NCBI RefSeq assembly: GCF_040436405.1
Contig: NZ_AP031575.1
Span: forward strand, 3,151,501-3,215,500
From: Marinomonas sp. THO17
Lineage (GTDB): Bacteria; Pseudomonadota; Gammaproteobacteria; Pseudomonadales; Marinomonadaceae
Length of the DNA stretch: 64,000 bases
Direction: 5' to 3'
Translations under genes and position numbers: made by a program
Notes under the pieces: model-generated
Seen by the model: only the letters and a program-made list of their open reading frames with translations
Told to the model about the DNA's origin: nothing
Database searches by the model: none
In this document: in pieces, positions 35,109-44,337 of the stretch
Layout of the letters: each line of letters opens with the position of its first letter
How positions within the stretch are numbered: position 1 is the first letter of the stretch

Positions 35109-35586
35109 TCAAGCCGTTAATCATGATGCTAATAATCAGCCTGAAGAAGTGAAACTGAATTTATCAGAAAGTGCGATCACCTTGATAGTGGTTGCTATTG
35201 TCAGTCTCTTTGCCAACTGGGCGGGCACTGGCGTGAATCCGCTTCAGGCCTTGCCTGCGATGTTAATTTTGTACGCCATGATCTTTGTCGGGCTCTTGCT
35301 GACTAAGTATGTCCCCATCCGTTTTCCTGCGGTTGCATGGGTTTCTTTGCTCAGTGTTTTGTTGACCATTCCCCTTTCCCCTGTCTCTGGGGTGATTCTT
35401 AGTGAGCTAAAAGAGCTGAACTTTTTATCTATCGTGACGCCCGTTTTAGCCTATGCGGCGATGGCCATTTCGCAAATGGAAGTGGCTGTTTTTAAACGTT
35501 CAGGTATTAAAATTATCGTTATTTCGTTACTGGTGTTTACGGGCACTTATGTCGGTTCTGCCTTGGTCGCGAACCTGTTTCTATAG
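35101..35586 (+). CDS. Small membrane partner of the DUF3100 protein
   Basis: 161 residues: a hydrophilic start of about 20, then five hydrophobic segments (near 26-44, 50-68, 77-95, 107-125, 136-160). No family name comes to mind, but the last helix pair (LAYAAMAISQMEVAVFKRSG, then IKIIVISLLVFTGTYVG) looks like a carrier C-terminus. Its ATG lies 8 nt before the end of the DUF3100 gene, which argues for a 1:1 complex. A short ATCACA triplicate and a strong hairpin follow the stop codon. Confidence 0.65.
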   Translation: MLDQAVNHDANNQPEEVKLNLSESAITLIVVAIVSLFANWAGTGVNPLQALPAMLILYAMIFVGLLLTKYVPIRFPAVAWVSLLSVLLTIPLSPVSGVILSELKELNFLSIVTPVLAYAAMAISQMEVAVFKRSGIKIIVISLLVFTGTYVGSALVANLFL

Positions 35587-35600
35587 GTTATTAACCCTCA

Positions 35601-35618
35601 ATCACAATCACAATCACA
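35601..35618. repeat. Three tandem ATCACA hexamers after a stop codon
   Basis: ATCACA repeated three times 15 nt after the TAG stop of the small membrane protein, immediately before a hairpin. Confidence 0.75.
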
Positions 35619-35643
35619 CAGAACAGCAGGAATGCTGTTCTGT
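35618..35643 (+). terminator. Hairpin after the DUF3100 gene pair
   Basis: ACAGAACAGCA pairs perfectly with TGCTGTTCTGT, loop GGAA. An 11-bp stem with only a short T-rich tail (ATTTCAG), so termination is probable but may be leaky. Confidence 0.6.
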
Positions 35644-35663
35644 ATTTCAGCGAAATTTTGTCC

Positions 35664-35688
35664 TTTTGTTGCTTTTACGGCAACAAAA
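35664..35688. promoter_or_regulatory. Second palindrome, before the dehydrogenase gene
   Basis: TTTTGTTGC-TTTTACG-GCAACAAAA, a perfect 9-bp inverted repeat 81 nt before the start codon. It shares TGTTGC/GCAACA arms with the palindrome at 34148-34166. Confidence 0.5.
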
Positions 35689-35768
35689 AATCGCCTCTCT
35701 TGTCATGTTAAATATCGTCATAATGGCCATGATTAACACAGCAAAGATAAATCGGTAGGTATTGAACT

Positions 35769-36659
35769 ATGCAAGATGCAATTGGTGTCATTGGGTTAGG
35801 GAATATGGGGCGCAATATGGCGGCGACCTTAGTAAAAAAAGCCTTTACTCTTTATGGTTTTGATTTGTCTGAAGAAGCACGTCAGTTAGCCTCAGAGCAA
35901 GGCATTGCGGTGGTAAAAGAGATTTCAGAGTTGGCTGAGAAGTGCTCTGTTATCATCTTATCTCTGCCCAAAGCGGAGCATGTTGAAGCGGTTTGTCTTG
36001 GCAAACAGGGACTGAAAGCCCTGCTTAAAGAAGGCAGCAAGGTTATTGATACCACCACTTCTGTGGCGGAAACCAGCCGTAAGGTAGCGAATGAGTTGCA
36101 ATCCATCGGAGTGGAATTTGTTGATGCCCCTGTATCTGGCGGGCCAGCGGGGGCCGCAGCAGGAACCATGAGTATGGTGGTGGGTGGCAGTAAGGAGGCT
36201 TATGAAGCCTTGCTTCCTATCTTTGAGGCAATGACTCGGGTGCGCATTCACGTTGGTGAAGTGGGTGCGGGAAACATAGCTAAAATTGCCAATAATCTAT
36301 TGGCAGCGGCACATCTGATTACCACGGCGGAAGCCGTTTCTATGGCAGAAAAAGCGGGACTGGATCCACAGCAAGCACTGCAAGCCATTAGTGCTGGTTC
36401 GGGCAGCAGTGCGGCGAGTCAGGTCATGTTTCCTAATTGGGTGATGAACAAGGCTTATAACTCAGGCTTTACTATGGCGTTAATGCGTAAAGACGTTGGT
36501 CTGGCGAAAGACTTAGCCGAATCCCTTGGATTAGATCTGCCTATGTTGCAAAAGACCGCAGAACTGTGGCGCGCGAGTGACGGTAAAGTAGGTGCTGCTG
36601 AGGATTTCTGTGCCATTGTTAAATGTACGGACCCAGAACTATTCGGTGAGGAAGGATAG
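35769..36659 (+). CDS. NAD(P)-dependent beta-hydroxyacid dehydrogenase (HIBADH family)
   Basis: 296-residue cytosolic oxidoreductase of the 3-hydroxyisobutyrate/tartronate-semialdehyde reductase type. Seen are the Rossmann turn GLGNMG (8-13 region), the substrate-binding DAPVSGGPAGAAAGTMSMVVGG segment (given by its ends, about 118-139) and the catalytic lysine in NIAKIANNLL (about 170). It oxidises or reduces a beta-hydroxyacid to its semialdehyde. It is followed 2 nt later by an aldehyde dehydrogenase, which could oxidise that semialdehyde. The exact substrate is not visible; GarR-like reductases are the nearest named alternative. Confidence 0.82.
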   Translation: MQDAIGVIGLGNMGRNMAATLVKKAFTLYGFDLSEEARQLASEQGIAVVKEISELAEKCSVIILSLPKAEHVEAVCLGKQGLKALLKEGSKVIDTTTSVAETSRKVANELQSIGVEFVDAPVSGGPAGAAAGTMSMVVGGSKEAYEALLPIFEAMTRVRIHVGEVGAGNIAKIANNLLAAAHLITTAEAVSMAEKAGLDPQQALQAISAGSGSSAASQVMFPNWVMNKAYNSGFTMALMRKDVGLAKDLAESLGLDLPMLQKTAELWRASDGKVGAAEDFCAIVKCTDPELFGEEG

Positions 36660-36661
36660 CA

Positions 36662-38176
36662 ATGAAAGAGCAATATAATGCCATCATCCGTCAATACTGG
36701 GACGATGTAAAAACGGTCAAAAACTTTGTCGGTGGTGAATTTGTTTCCGGTAAGGGGAGCAAGGTGGTTATTCACAGTGCGCACGATGAAAGTGAATTAT
36801 TGAGTTATCCCGATGCCGATGCCAGCATTATTGACATGGCCGATAAGGCCGCACAACTGGCTCGTAAAGCATGGTGGGGTCTGACGGCACAGGCGCGTGG
36901 TCAGGTTATGTTTCGTATTGGTGCTAAGCTGCGCGACAATTTAGAAGATTTAGCGATTGTCGAAGCCTATTCTTCCAATAAGCCAATTCGTGATGCGAAC
37001 GTGGAAGTGGCGAAAGTAGCAGAAATGTTCGAATACTATGCTGGCTGGACGGATAAATTGCACGGTGACGTGATTCCCGTGCCAACTTCGCACCTTAATT
37101 ATGTGACGTATCAGCCTTTAGGGACTGTGTTGCAGATCACGCCGTGGAATGCACCTATCTTTACTTGTGGTTGGCAGCTAGCGCCGGCGATTGCGGCGGG
37201 CAATGCGGTTATTTTGAAACCTTCTGAGTTAACCCCTGTTTCTTCTATTCTGGTGGCAGCCTTGGCAGAGCAAGCGGGACTGCCGAAAGGTTTGATCAAT
37301 GTGATTGCCGGTTATGGCCATACAGCGGGTCAAGCGGCGATTCAAAACGCGGACATTCGTAAAGTGGTGTTTGTTGGCTCGCCTGCCACGGGCAAGAAAA
37401 TTGCCATGACTTCTGCTGAGCGTGGTATCCCATGTGTGTTGGAATTGGGGGGTAAATCGGCCAATATTGTCTTTGAAGACGCTGATCTTGATTTGGCGGT
37501 TCGCGGTGCCCAAGCGGCGATCTTTGCGGGAGCGGGGCAGAGTTGTGTGTCTGGCTCACGTTTGTTGGTGCAAGAGTCAATTTATAATGAATTTTGTACC
37601 GCAGTAGCGCAAGCGGCGAAACATTTTATCATTGGTGATCCCTTGTCTGTAGAGACGCAAGTTGGCCCCATTAACAACGCTAAGCAATACGCTCATGTGA
37701 CCAAAATGCTTGATGTGGCGAAAGCAGAAGGGGCAAAAGTGGTGGATAATGGTTTACCCAGCGTTCCTGAAGGGACAGGTTTCTACGTCAATCCAACCCT
37801 GTTGAAAGGGCGAAATTCGATGGCCTGTGCGCAAGAAGAAATCTTTGGCCCTGTGGTGGTGGCGATTCCCTTTAAAGACGAGGATGACGCCATTGCGATT
37901 GCCAATGACAGTCGCTTTGGTTTGGCGGGGGCGGTCTGGACCAAAGATGTAGGTCGAGCGCACCGCATTGCCGACCAAGTAAAGGCGGGTACTTTCTGGA
38001 TAAACAGTTATAAAACCATTAACGTAGCCTCTCCGTTCGGCGGCTTTGGTGACAGTGGTTATGGTCGCTCTTCTGGAATTGATGCACTTCGTGAATACAG
38101 TGAAGTAAAGAGTGTGTGGGTGGAGACAGCAAGAACACCCGCTATGAATTTTGGCTACGGTGCAAATTTAGGATAA
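36662..38176 (+). CDS. NAD(P)-dependent aldehyde dehydrogenase
   Basis: 504-residue ALDH-superfamily enzyme oxidising an aldehyde to its acid. Catalytic glutamate is in LELGGKSANIVF (about 259-270), catalytic cysteine in GAGQSCVSGSR (about 290-300), and the conserved NPW equivalent in ITPWNAPIF (about 157-165). It begins 2 nt after the dehydrogenase with GAGGAAGG upstream, and ends 7 nt before the M20 gene, so the three are one operon. It resembles betaine/semialdehyde-type ALDHs; the specific aldehyde is inferred to come from the upstream dehydrogenase or the amidohydrolase product. Confidence 0.87.
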   Translation: MKEQYNAIIRQYWDDVKTVKNFVGGEFVSGKGSKVVIHSAHDESELLSYPDADASIIDMADKAAQLARKAWWGLTAQARGQVMFRIGAKLRDNLEDLAIVEAYSSNKPIRDANVEVAKVAEMFEYYAGWTDKLHGDVIPVPTSHLNYVTYQPLGTVLQITPWNAPIFTCGWQLAPAIAAGNAVILKPSELTPVSSILVAALAEQAGLPKGLINVIAGYGHTAGQAAIQNADIRKVVFVGSPATGKKIAMTSAERGIPCVLELGGKSANIVFEDADLDLAVRGAQAAIFAGAGQSCVSGSRLLVQESIYNEFCTAVAQAAKHFIIGDPLSVETQVGPINNAKQYAHVTKMLDVAKAEGAKVVDNGLPSVPEGTGFYVNPTLLKGRNSMACAQEEIFGPVVVAIPFKDEDDAIAIANDSRFGLAGAVWTKDVGRAHRIADQVKAGTFWINSYKTINVASPFGGFGDSGYGRSSGIDALREYSEVKSVWVETARTPAMNFGYGANLG

Positions 38177-38183
38177 ACAGACT

Positions 38184-39350
38184 ATGCAATTTAATCATCT
38201 TATGTTGGATGTTATCAAATGGAGAAAAGAGATCCATCAGCATCCCGAACTGGCTTTTCAGGAGCATAAAACCTCTAACAAGGTGGCAACCTTATTGAGA
38301 GAGTTTGGGGTTGATGAAGTCATTGAAGGAATTGGCGAAACCGGGGTCGTCGGTGTTATTAAAAACGGTGATGGTCCTAGCATAGGTTTGCGAGCCGATA
38401 TGGATGCCTTGCCAATGCAAGAGCTAGGAGAAAGCCAGCATAAGTCACAGAACCAAGGCTGTATGCATGCCTGCGGTCACGATGGACATACCGCTATGTT
38501 ATTAGGAGCGGCAAAATACCTTAGTGAGCATAGGTCTTTTAACGGCACGGTTTATTGTGTTTTTCAGCCGGCTGAGGAAGGCTATGCTGGTGCGCAAAAG
38601 ATGATTGATGATGGTTTGTTTGAACGTTTTCAGATGGACGCCATATATGGTCTGCATAACTGGCCAGGCTTACCGGCTGGTGATATTGCGGTCAATGAAG
38701 GTGCCATTATGGCATCGGTTGATACCTTTGAAATTAGTGTTGAAGGAAAGGGCTGTCATGCCGCTATGCCGCACTTGGGGGTCGATCCTATTGTCTATGC
38801 GTCCGAGTTGGTGCTGGAATTGCAAACCATTGTGTCGCGCCGACTGTCGCCGCTGGAATCGGCGGTGGTCAGTGTTACGACTTTTCATAGTGGCGATGCC
38901 TTTAATGTGATACCTGAAGTGGCCTCTCTAACTGGATGTGTGCGGTGTTTGGCTCCTGAAACCCGTGTGCGTGTGGAAGCGCTCATTAAGGAGTATATGG
39001 ATAGTGTGAATACCGCTGGCAAGGGGGTAACGGCGAAACTTACTTATCATAAAGGGTATCCTGTTACGAAAAACCATAAAGAGCATGCGCACATTGTTTA
39101 CCAAAATGCCTTGTCTTTGGTGGGTGAAAATAAAGTGCACCTTAACCTTGATCCTTCAATGGCATCGGAAGATTTTTCTTTTATGCTACAAGCCTGTCCA
39201 GGAGCCTATTTTTGGCTGGGGGTGGATAAAGCCGGAGAAGAAACCGTGTCTTTGCACAATCCATATTATGACTTTAATGATGATGTGATTGAGACGGGGA
39301 TTCGTTTTTGGTGTTCTCTGGTTGAAAATAGATTGTTAAAAAGAGACTGA
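38184..39350 (+). CDS. M20-family amidohydrolase (hippurate/N-acyl amino acid hydrolase type)
   Basis: 388-residue cytosolic metal-dependent amidase. Metal ligands are visible in LRADMDALPMQE (D-region near 71-76), MHACGHDGHTAML (94-106) and PAEEGYAGAQKM (about 128-139, catalytic glutamate first of EE). The start WRKEIHQHPELAFQE is standard for this family, which includes hippuricase and aminoacylases. It ends with a good terminator after the gene. With a transporter, a dehydrogenase and an ALDH next to it, the pathway probably imports an N-acylated or amide compound, cleaves it and oxidises the released part. Confidence 0.85.
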   Translation: MQFNHLMLDVIKWRKEIHQHPELAFQEHKTSNKVATLLREFGVDEVIEGIGETGVVGVIKNGDGPSIGLRADMDALPMQELGESQHKSQNQGCMHACGHDGHTAMLLGAAKYLSEHRSFNGTVYCVFQPAEEGYAGAQKMIDDGLFERFQMDAIYGLHNWPGLPAGDIAVNEGAIMASVDTFEISVEGKGCHAAMPHLGVDPIVYASELVLELQTIVSRRLSPLESAVVSVTTFHSGDAFNVIPEVASLTGCVRCLAPETRVRVEALIKEYMDSVNTAGKGVTAKLTYHKGYPVTKNHKEHAHIVYQNALSLVGENKVHLNLDPSMASEDFSFMLQACPGAYFWLGVDKAGEETVSLHNPYYDFNDDVIETGIRFWCSLVENRLLKRD

Positions 39351-39411
39351 AAGGCGGTAAATTAGTCGCAATTTAGAGAGTTAAAGCGACTGTCCTTGTT
39401 CAAGATTAGAA

Positions 39412-39445
39412 AATGGTAGTAAGTTTTGCTTACTGCCATTTTTTT
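39412..39445 (+). terminator. Terminator of the dehydrogenase-ALDH-amidohydrolase operon
   Basis: AATGGTAGTAAG pairs with CTTACTGCCATT (12 bp including one G-T), loop TTTTG, then a T-run. It isolates the following LysR gene. Confidence 0.88.
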
Positions 39446-39485
39446 GTCTGGGCATTTCGTGAAAGAGCAGAGAGGTAAAAGAGCG

Positions 39486-40397
39486 ATGAAGGAAATTAAT
39501 GATAAACGCGTCAGGTATTTCTATGAGGCCGTCTCTCTTGGAACAATACGTGCCGCGGCAGACAAATTGGATGTGGCGCCATCCGCGGTCAGTAGACAGA
39601 TTGCCCATCTTGAAGAAGAACTGGCCTGCATTTTAATTGAGCGAAATCGTAAAGGGGTTTGTCCAACAGAAGCGGGGCAAATTTTATTACGTTATTTTCG
39701 CGAAACCACTTCACATAAAGAGTCCTGCCTTGCGGATATTGAAGCCTTGCAAGGTCTTAAGTCAGGGCATATTTCTTTGGCATTGGGGGAGGGCTTCATT
39801 GGCGATATTATGTCTCGTGCTTTGCCTGAATTCCAGAAGCGTTATCCTAATCTGACCTTATCAATTCATATTGCAGGTACCAATGAACTGATTCGTAGAG
39901 TGCATGAAGATGAAGCACATATCGGTGTGTTATTTCATCCTCCGCATAATGAAAAATTGCGCTCTCATCAGATTTCCAGTCATCCCTTATGTGTCATTGT
40001 TCCTCCTGAGCACCCATTAACCCAGTTAAAGCGTCCAATAGAGCTTGAAGAAATTCTGCCTTATCAAATTGCTTTGCAAGAAAAAGAATTTGGTATTCGT
40101 CAACTGATTGCCGTCGCCGAGTTCAAGAACAGAGTAAGGTTTACCCCATGTATTACGGTAAATTCCATGTCTGTTGTAAAGGAATTTGTTCGCTCTGATA
40201 TGGGGGTGACGATTTTACCTGAGTTTATTGTTAGACGAGAGGTAGCCGACGGTCATCTTATCTCCTTGCCAATCGTCGATCCTATCTTGTCATCCGGTGA
40301 GATTCATTTGGTAACGCGCATTGGTAGACAGTTAACAGAAGCGCCATTGGCCCTGCTAAATCATTTGCAAACTTGGATGAAGCATTTTGATAAGTAA
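39486..40397 (+). CDS. LysR-family regulator of the catabolic cluster
   Basis: 303-residue regulator. The helix-turn-helix is GTIRAAADKLDVAPSAVSRQIA (ends GTI and QIA, about 18-39), followed by a ligand-binding domain starting GHISLALGEGFIGDI. ATG 39486 (MKEINDKRVRYFYEAVS) is the family start; an open frame of 20 extra codons lies inside the preceding terminator and is rejected. As the only regulator beside the DUF3100/dehydrogenase/ALDH/M20 genes, it is the obvious candidate to act at the two related palindromes, although LysR sites are typically T-N11-A and this has not been shown. Confidence 0.85.
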   Translation: MKEINDKRVRYFYEAVSLGTIRAAADKLDVAPSAVSRQIAHLEEELACILIERNRKGVCPTEAGQILLRYFRETTSHKESCLADIEALQGLKSGHISLALGEGFIGDIMSRALPEFQKRYPNLTLSIHIAGTNELIRRVHEDEAHIGVLFHPPHNEKLRSHQISSHPLCVIVPPEHPLTQLKRPIELEEILPYQIALQEKEFGIRQLIAVAEFKNRVRFTPCITVNSMSVVKEFVRSDMGVTILPEFIVRREVADGHLISLPIVDPILSSGEIHLVTRIGRQLTEAPLALLNHLQTWMKHFDK

Positions 40398-40462
40398 GCG
40401 GGGAAATGGGCTTTAGAGGGGGATGGCATGTTTAGCCTTGCTGGCATCCATGCGGTTTTGTT

Positions 40463-40484
40463 GCGCTGACCCTATTGTCAGCGC
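40463..40484. other. Perfect hairpin between convergent lysR and rhlE genes
   Basis: GCGCTGAC and GTCAGCGC pair over 8 bp, loop CCTATT. No T-run on either strand, so a weak terminator or RNA end structure between two converging genes. Confidence 0.5.
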
Positions 40485-40524
40485 TGCTTATTGCTATGTT
40501 TGTCTTAGCTCTATTTTGCCTTAG

Positions 40525-41895
40525 TTATCCATTGCTTGGTTTGTTGGCTGCGCTGTTTGGCTTGCGCTTGCGTCTAGCTGGTGCCAAAGGTTTGCTGCGT
40601 AATCCCGGGCCGGGCGTAACATCGGCTTTTGGCGCTGGCTTTTTCGCTTTTCTATTGCTGTTAGCTGAATTGGCCGCCGCATTGCCTGTTTTGGGCTTCT
40701 TAGGCTTTTTCGGTTTTTTCGGCTTAATAGGGCGCGTATCCAGTGTGGTATCTGGCAACATATGGGTTGGGAAAAAGTCATCAACATAGCGACGCTCGAT
40801 GAGCTTTTGGGTGAGTCGCTCAATGGCTTTGAGTTGATCCAGTTCGTCAGCAGATACTAAAGAGATGGCTTGCCCAGTGGCGCTGGCTCGACCTGTACGA
40901 CCAATACGATGAACATAGTCTTCCGCCACATCAGGTAAATCGAAATTCACCACATGAGGTAACTCTTCGATATCAATGCCGCGTGCGGCAATGTCGGTGG
41001 CGACCAAAATACGAATACGGCCTTCTTTAAAGTCTGATAAGGCACGGGTTCTCGCTCCTTGGCTTTTGTTGCCATGAATGGCACTGGCGCGGATGCCAGC
41101 GTCTTCTAATTGTTTGGTGATCTTGTTGGCACCGTGTTTGGTACGAGAAAAAACCAAGGCTTGTTGCCATTGCCCTTGGGCAATCAAGTCGATCAATAAG
41201 TGGATTTTTTGTTTTTTATCCACTGGGTGTAGCCATTGTTCAACGGATTTTGCTGTCGCATTTCGTGGTGTAACGGAAATTTCCACAGGATGGTTCACTA
41301 AACCTTTGGCCAGATCTCGAATCTCTTGCGAGAAAGTCGCTGAGAAAAGAAGGTTTTGGCGCTTTTTCGGCAAAATCGCCAGCACGCGTTTGATGTCGTG
41401 AATGAAGCCCATGTCCAACATGCGATCCGCTTCATCCAATACCAAGACTTCAAGTTGGTCAAATTTGATGGCGTTTTGTTGGTACAAATCCAATAAGCGG
41501 CCCGGTGTGGCGACTAGTATGTCTGCACCACGGCGCAAGGCCATCATTTGTGGGTTGATTTTGACACCACCAAATACCACGCAGGATTTTAACGGCAAAT
41601 GCTGACCGTACTGTTTTACGCTCTCACCTACTTGCGCAGCCAATTCACGGGTTGGTGCTAATACCAGCGCACGCACTTGGTTGTGGTTGGCCAGTTTGCC
41701 CGCACTTAATCTTTCTAAAAGAGGCAAGGTGAAACCAGCGGTTTTTCCAGTACCCGTTTGCGCGGCGGCCATGACGTCTTGACCTTCTAAAATGTCTGGA
41801 ATGGCTTGCGCTTGAATGGGCGAGGGTGTGCTGTAGCCTTGTTCTTCAATGGCTTTAAGAATCGGTGCTGACAGACCCAGTTGATTGAAACTCAT
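40525..41895 (-). CDS. rhlE: DEAD-box RNA helicase (RhlE type)
   Basis: 456-residue ATP-dependent RNA helicase acting in ribosome assembly or RNA turnover. Motifs in order: Q-motif start [20 protein letters not shown], Walker A AQTGTGKT (about 44-51), PTRELA, DEAD in [13 protein letters not shown] (about 150-153), SAT, and the C-terminal HRIGRTGR arginine fingers. The core is followed by a basic low-complexity tail with [11 protein letters not shown] repeats, common in RhlE. It converges with the LysR gene. A hairpin lies in its 5' leader. RhlB/SrmB relatives are the alternative. Confidence 0.85.
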   Translation of the reverse strand: MSFNQLGLSAPILKAIEEQGYSTPSPIQAQAIPDILEGQDVMAAAQTGTGKTAGFTLPLLERLSAGKLANHNQVRALVLAPTRELAAQVGESVKQYGQHLPLKSCVVFGGVKINPQMMALRRGADILVATPGRLLDLYQQNAIKFDQLEVLVLDEADRMLDMGFIHDIKRVLAILPKKRQNLLFSATFSQEIRDLAKGLVNHPVEISVTPRNATAKSVEQWLHPVDKKQKIHLLIDLIAQGQWQQALVFSRTKHGANKITKQLEDAGIRASAIHGNKSQGARTRALSDFKEGRIRILVATDIAARGIDIEELPHVVNFDLPDVAEDYVHRIGRTGRASATGQAISLVSADELDQLKAIERLTQKLIERRYVDDFFPTHMLPDTTLDTRPIKPKKPKKPKKPKTGNAAANSANSNRKAKKPAPKADVTPGPGLRSKPLAPARRKRKPNSAANKPSNG

Positions 41896-41924
41896 AGATG
41901 TACTCGTGTCATGACAAAGGCAGG

Positions 41925-41943
41925 TGTACAGACAGGCTGTACA
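41925..41943 (-). promoter_or_regulatory. Inverted repeat in the rhlE leader
   Basis: TGTACAG-ACAGG-CTGTACA, perfect 7-bp arms about 30 nt upstream of the start codon. Could be an operator or a leader hairpin controlling translation. Confidence 0.45.
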
Positions 41944-42072
41944 AGAATTGCGCGAAGCTTACCCTATATTCTCTTGTGTCGCCATTAAAGATGACTTAAG
42001 TCGCTTTTTTTTAAACGTAAATTCGCTACCATGATGAAGCAAAGTGACCTTATACGTTGAAGGACAAAGAGA

Positions 42073-43257
42073 TTGGATCAAGTAAAGCAGGTAATCATAG
42101 CGGGTGCTGGCATTGGTGGGTTAACCGCTGCCTTAGCTTTGGCGCAAGGTGGTAGGCAAGTTGTGGTCTGTGAACAAGCCACGCAGTTAGGGGAAGTGGG
42201 CGCAGGTTTACAGATTAGTCCGAACGCCAGCAAGGTATTACGTGCCTTGGGTTTGCAAGGCAGATTGCAAGCTCTCGCCTTTGAACCCCAATACGCCAGT
42301 ATTCGTGATTATCGCAGTGGCGAATATTATCTGCGCGCGCCTTTGGGTAAAGCGGCGGAATTCCGCTATCGCGCACCTTATTGGCATTTGCATCGTGCGG
42401 ATTTACACGCCGTGTTGGCAGAGGCTTGTCAGTCTGCTGGTGTATCCATCCGTTTGAATTCACCTGTGATGAGTTATCAACAAGAAGCGGATAAAGTGGT
42501 GTTGCAACTTGCTAATGGCGAAACCCTTACCGGAGATGTGCTGATCGGTGCGGATGGTATCCGCTCAAAAATTCGCGAACATTTGTTGGGCCCAGAGCAA
42601 CCGACCTTCATGGGGCAAGTGGCGTGGCGAGGTGTGATTCCTGTCGATGATTTGGCAGTAGCCATCAAGCCTGAAGCCTGTGTTTGGGCTGGGCCTGGTA
42701 AGCATCTAGTGACTTACTATGTAAGTGGTGGTAAGCAAGTGAACTTTGTGGCGGTGGAAGAGAAAGCCGTCTGGCGGTCTGAATCATGGCGCGAAGAGGG
42801 CGACATTTCGCATTTGCGTCATGCCTTTGCGGATTGGCATCCACAAGTCACAGGTTTGTTGGACGCTGCGAAAAGCAGTTTTATCTGGTCACTCAATGCT
42901 CGAGCTGAGCTAAGCAAATGGCATGACAATCGAGTGGGATTATTGGGCGATGCTTGTCATCCTATGTTGCCCTTTATGGCACAAGGTGCGGCCATGGCGA
43001 TAGAGGATGCTTATGTGTTGGCCAAGCAGCTCGGTGAGCATGATGTACCTACAGCTCTAATGAATTATGAAGCCATTCGCAAACCCAGAACGACTAAAAT
43101 TCAACAAATGTCTGCGGCCAATGCAGGCTTGTATCATATGCATGGCGGTGTGTTAGGCAAAGCCAAACTTAAAGCCATGCAGCTTGCTACTGCTGTGGCA
43201 CCTAAGATTATTCAGTCTAAGTTAGACTTTGTTTATGGTCATGATGTCACAAGCTAA
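42073..43257 (+). CDS. FAD-dependent monooxygenase (salicylate hydroxylase-like)
   Basis: 394-residue group A flavoprotein hydroxylase using NAD(P)H and O2. The FAD-binding GAGIGGLTAAL (11-21), the NAD(P)H/FAD DG motif GADGIRSKIR (about 159-168) and the GD motif GLLGDACHPMLPFMAQGAAM (ends GLL and AAM, about 290-309) are all present. It begins at TTG with AGGA about 8 nt upstream. An aromatic hydroxylase is most likely, but the nearby genes give no pathway; salicylate, 6-hydroxynicotinate and kynurenine-type enzymes all look alike at this level. An EamA exporter lies 189 nt downstream. Confidence 0.82.
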   Translation: MDQVKQVIIAGAGIGGLTAALALAQGGRQVVVCEQATQLGEVGAGLQISPNASKVLRALGLQGRLQALAFEPQYASIRDYRSGEYYLRAPLGKAAEFRYRAPYWHLHRADLHAVLAEACQSAGVSIRLNSPVMSYQQEADKVVLQLANGETLTGDVLIGADGIRSKIREHLLGPEQPTFMGQVAWRGVIPVDDLAVAIKPEACVWAGPGKHLVTYYVSGGKQVNFVAVEEKAVWRSESWREEGDISHLRHAFADWHPQVTGLLDAAKSSFIWSLNARAELSKWHDNRVGLLGDACHPMLPFMAQGAAMAIEDAYVLAKQLGEHDVPTALMNYEAIRKPRTTKIQQMSAANAGLYHMHGGVLGKAKLKAMQLATAVAPKIIQSKLDFVYGHDVTS

Positions 43258-43446
43258 TCAAACACAAGAAAAGCGAGCTTGTAGTGAATAAAGCGGAATA
43301 TCGCTTCCTCATGGATTAAAGTGTTGTCACTGGCGCTGGTTGGTTATGTGCAGTACTCTTGCTTGAGGCGGCGGCTTTAGCAGAAGTATTCAGGTTTTTG
43401 CGTCACCGTACGTACCCTTAAAGGGCATGATTAATAAGGACATCCA

Positions 43447-44337
43447 TTGAAACAGGCCAGTCATTTTAAAGCCGAAGCCATTTTAGTCTTGGTAACCATT
43501 ATTGCCGGTCTTGGTTGGATTTTTTCAAAAGAAGCTCTAGTCGGCCTGCCACCTTTATTTTTCATGGGGATGCGCTTTTTGGTAGCGGGTTTTGTCTTGT
43601 TTCTAGTAGGACAAAAGTTCTTTTATGGCTTGAACTGGCAAAGTGTTCGTCAAGCTTGCTTAGTTGGTGTCTTGTTTGGCGTCACCATGATGTTTTGGGT
43701 GACAGGTTTGGATCAAGGTTCAAACTTGGGAGTAGGCGCTTTTATTACTAGCCTAGGCGTGGTGTTAGCTCCTTTGGTCGCGCATTTTATGTTTGCTGAA
43801 CGAACGCCAATGAGTATTTGGGTCGCTTTACCTTTTGCCGTGATAGGTTTGGGCTTTTTGGCTTTGAACAACGGATTGGATTTTGAATTAGCGCATTTTT
43901 ATTTTTTAGCTGCCGCCTTGGGTTCCGCTTTACAGCTTAACCTTTTGGCACGTTTTTCTTTGCGCATGCATGTTCTGGTATTGACGGCCATTCAATTATT
44001 CACCGCAGGTGGCGTGTTGCTTGGGTTGTCTTTGCTATTTGAGACGCTACCCCATAGTATCAGTGTTAGTGTTGCAGGTTGGTTTTTGGCCAGCGCTTTA
44101 ATTGCCAGTAGTTTACGTTTTTTATTGCAAACCTACGGCATGAGTCTTACCCCAGTTAGTCATGCTGCCGTGATCATCAATCTTGAGCCAGTCTGGGCGG
44201 CTATTTTCGCTGTGTTTTGGTTCAATGAAACGATGAATGTAGGACAAATATTTGGCTGTATGCTGATTTTTGTTGCCATGTTGGTGAGCCGTTGGCCGCA
44301 AGTTCGCTCTATATTACGTCGTTTTAAGCTTGGTTAA
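43447..44337 (+). CDS. EamA-family (DMT) transporter
   Basis: 296-residue inner-membrane protein with ten hydrophobic helices in two EamA repeats, the normal drug/metabolite transporter layout. The start TTG is preceded by AAGGAC at 7 nt. First-repeat signature LPPLFFMGMRFLVAG and second-repeat LEPVWAAIFAVFWFNE are typical. The substrate is not predictable; such proteins export amino acids, metabolites or drugs. Its stop overlaps the stop of the convergent TetR gene by 3 nt. Confidence 0.83.
   Translation: MKQASHFKAEAILVLVTIIAGLGWIFSKEALVGLPPLFFMGMRFLVAGFVLFLVGQKFFYGLNWQSVRQACLVGVLFGVTMMFWVTGLDQGSNLGVGAFITSLGVVLAPLVAHFMFAERTPMSIWVALPFAVIGLGFLALNNGLDFELAHFYFLAAALGSALQLNLLARFSLRMHVLVLTAIQLFTAGGVLLGLSLLFETLPHSISVSVAGWFLASALIASSLRFLLQTYGMSLTPVSHAAVIINLEPVWAAIFAVFWFNETMNVGQIFGCMLIFVAMLVSRWPQVRSILRRFKLG

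Noticed and set aside
40475-40789. Open frame of 104 codons on the plus strand, rich in Gly, Leu and Phe
   Set aside because: It is the antisense of the basic PKKPKK tail of the DEAD-box helicase; no ribosome site and no sensible protein.
43290-43305. AAGCG...CGCTT inverted repeat after the monooxygenase gene as a terminator
   Set aside because: Only a 5-bp stem and no T-run; too weak to list.
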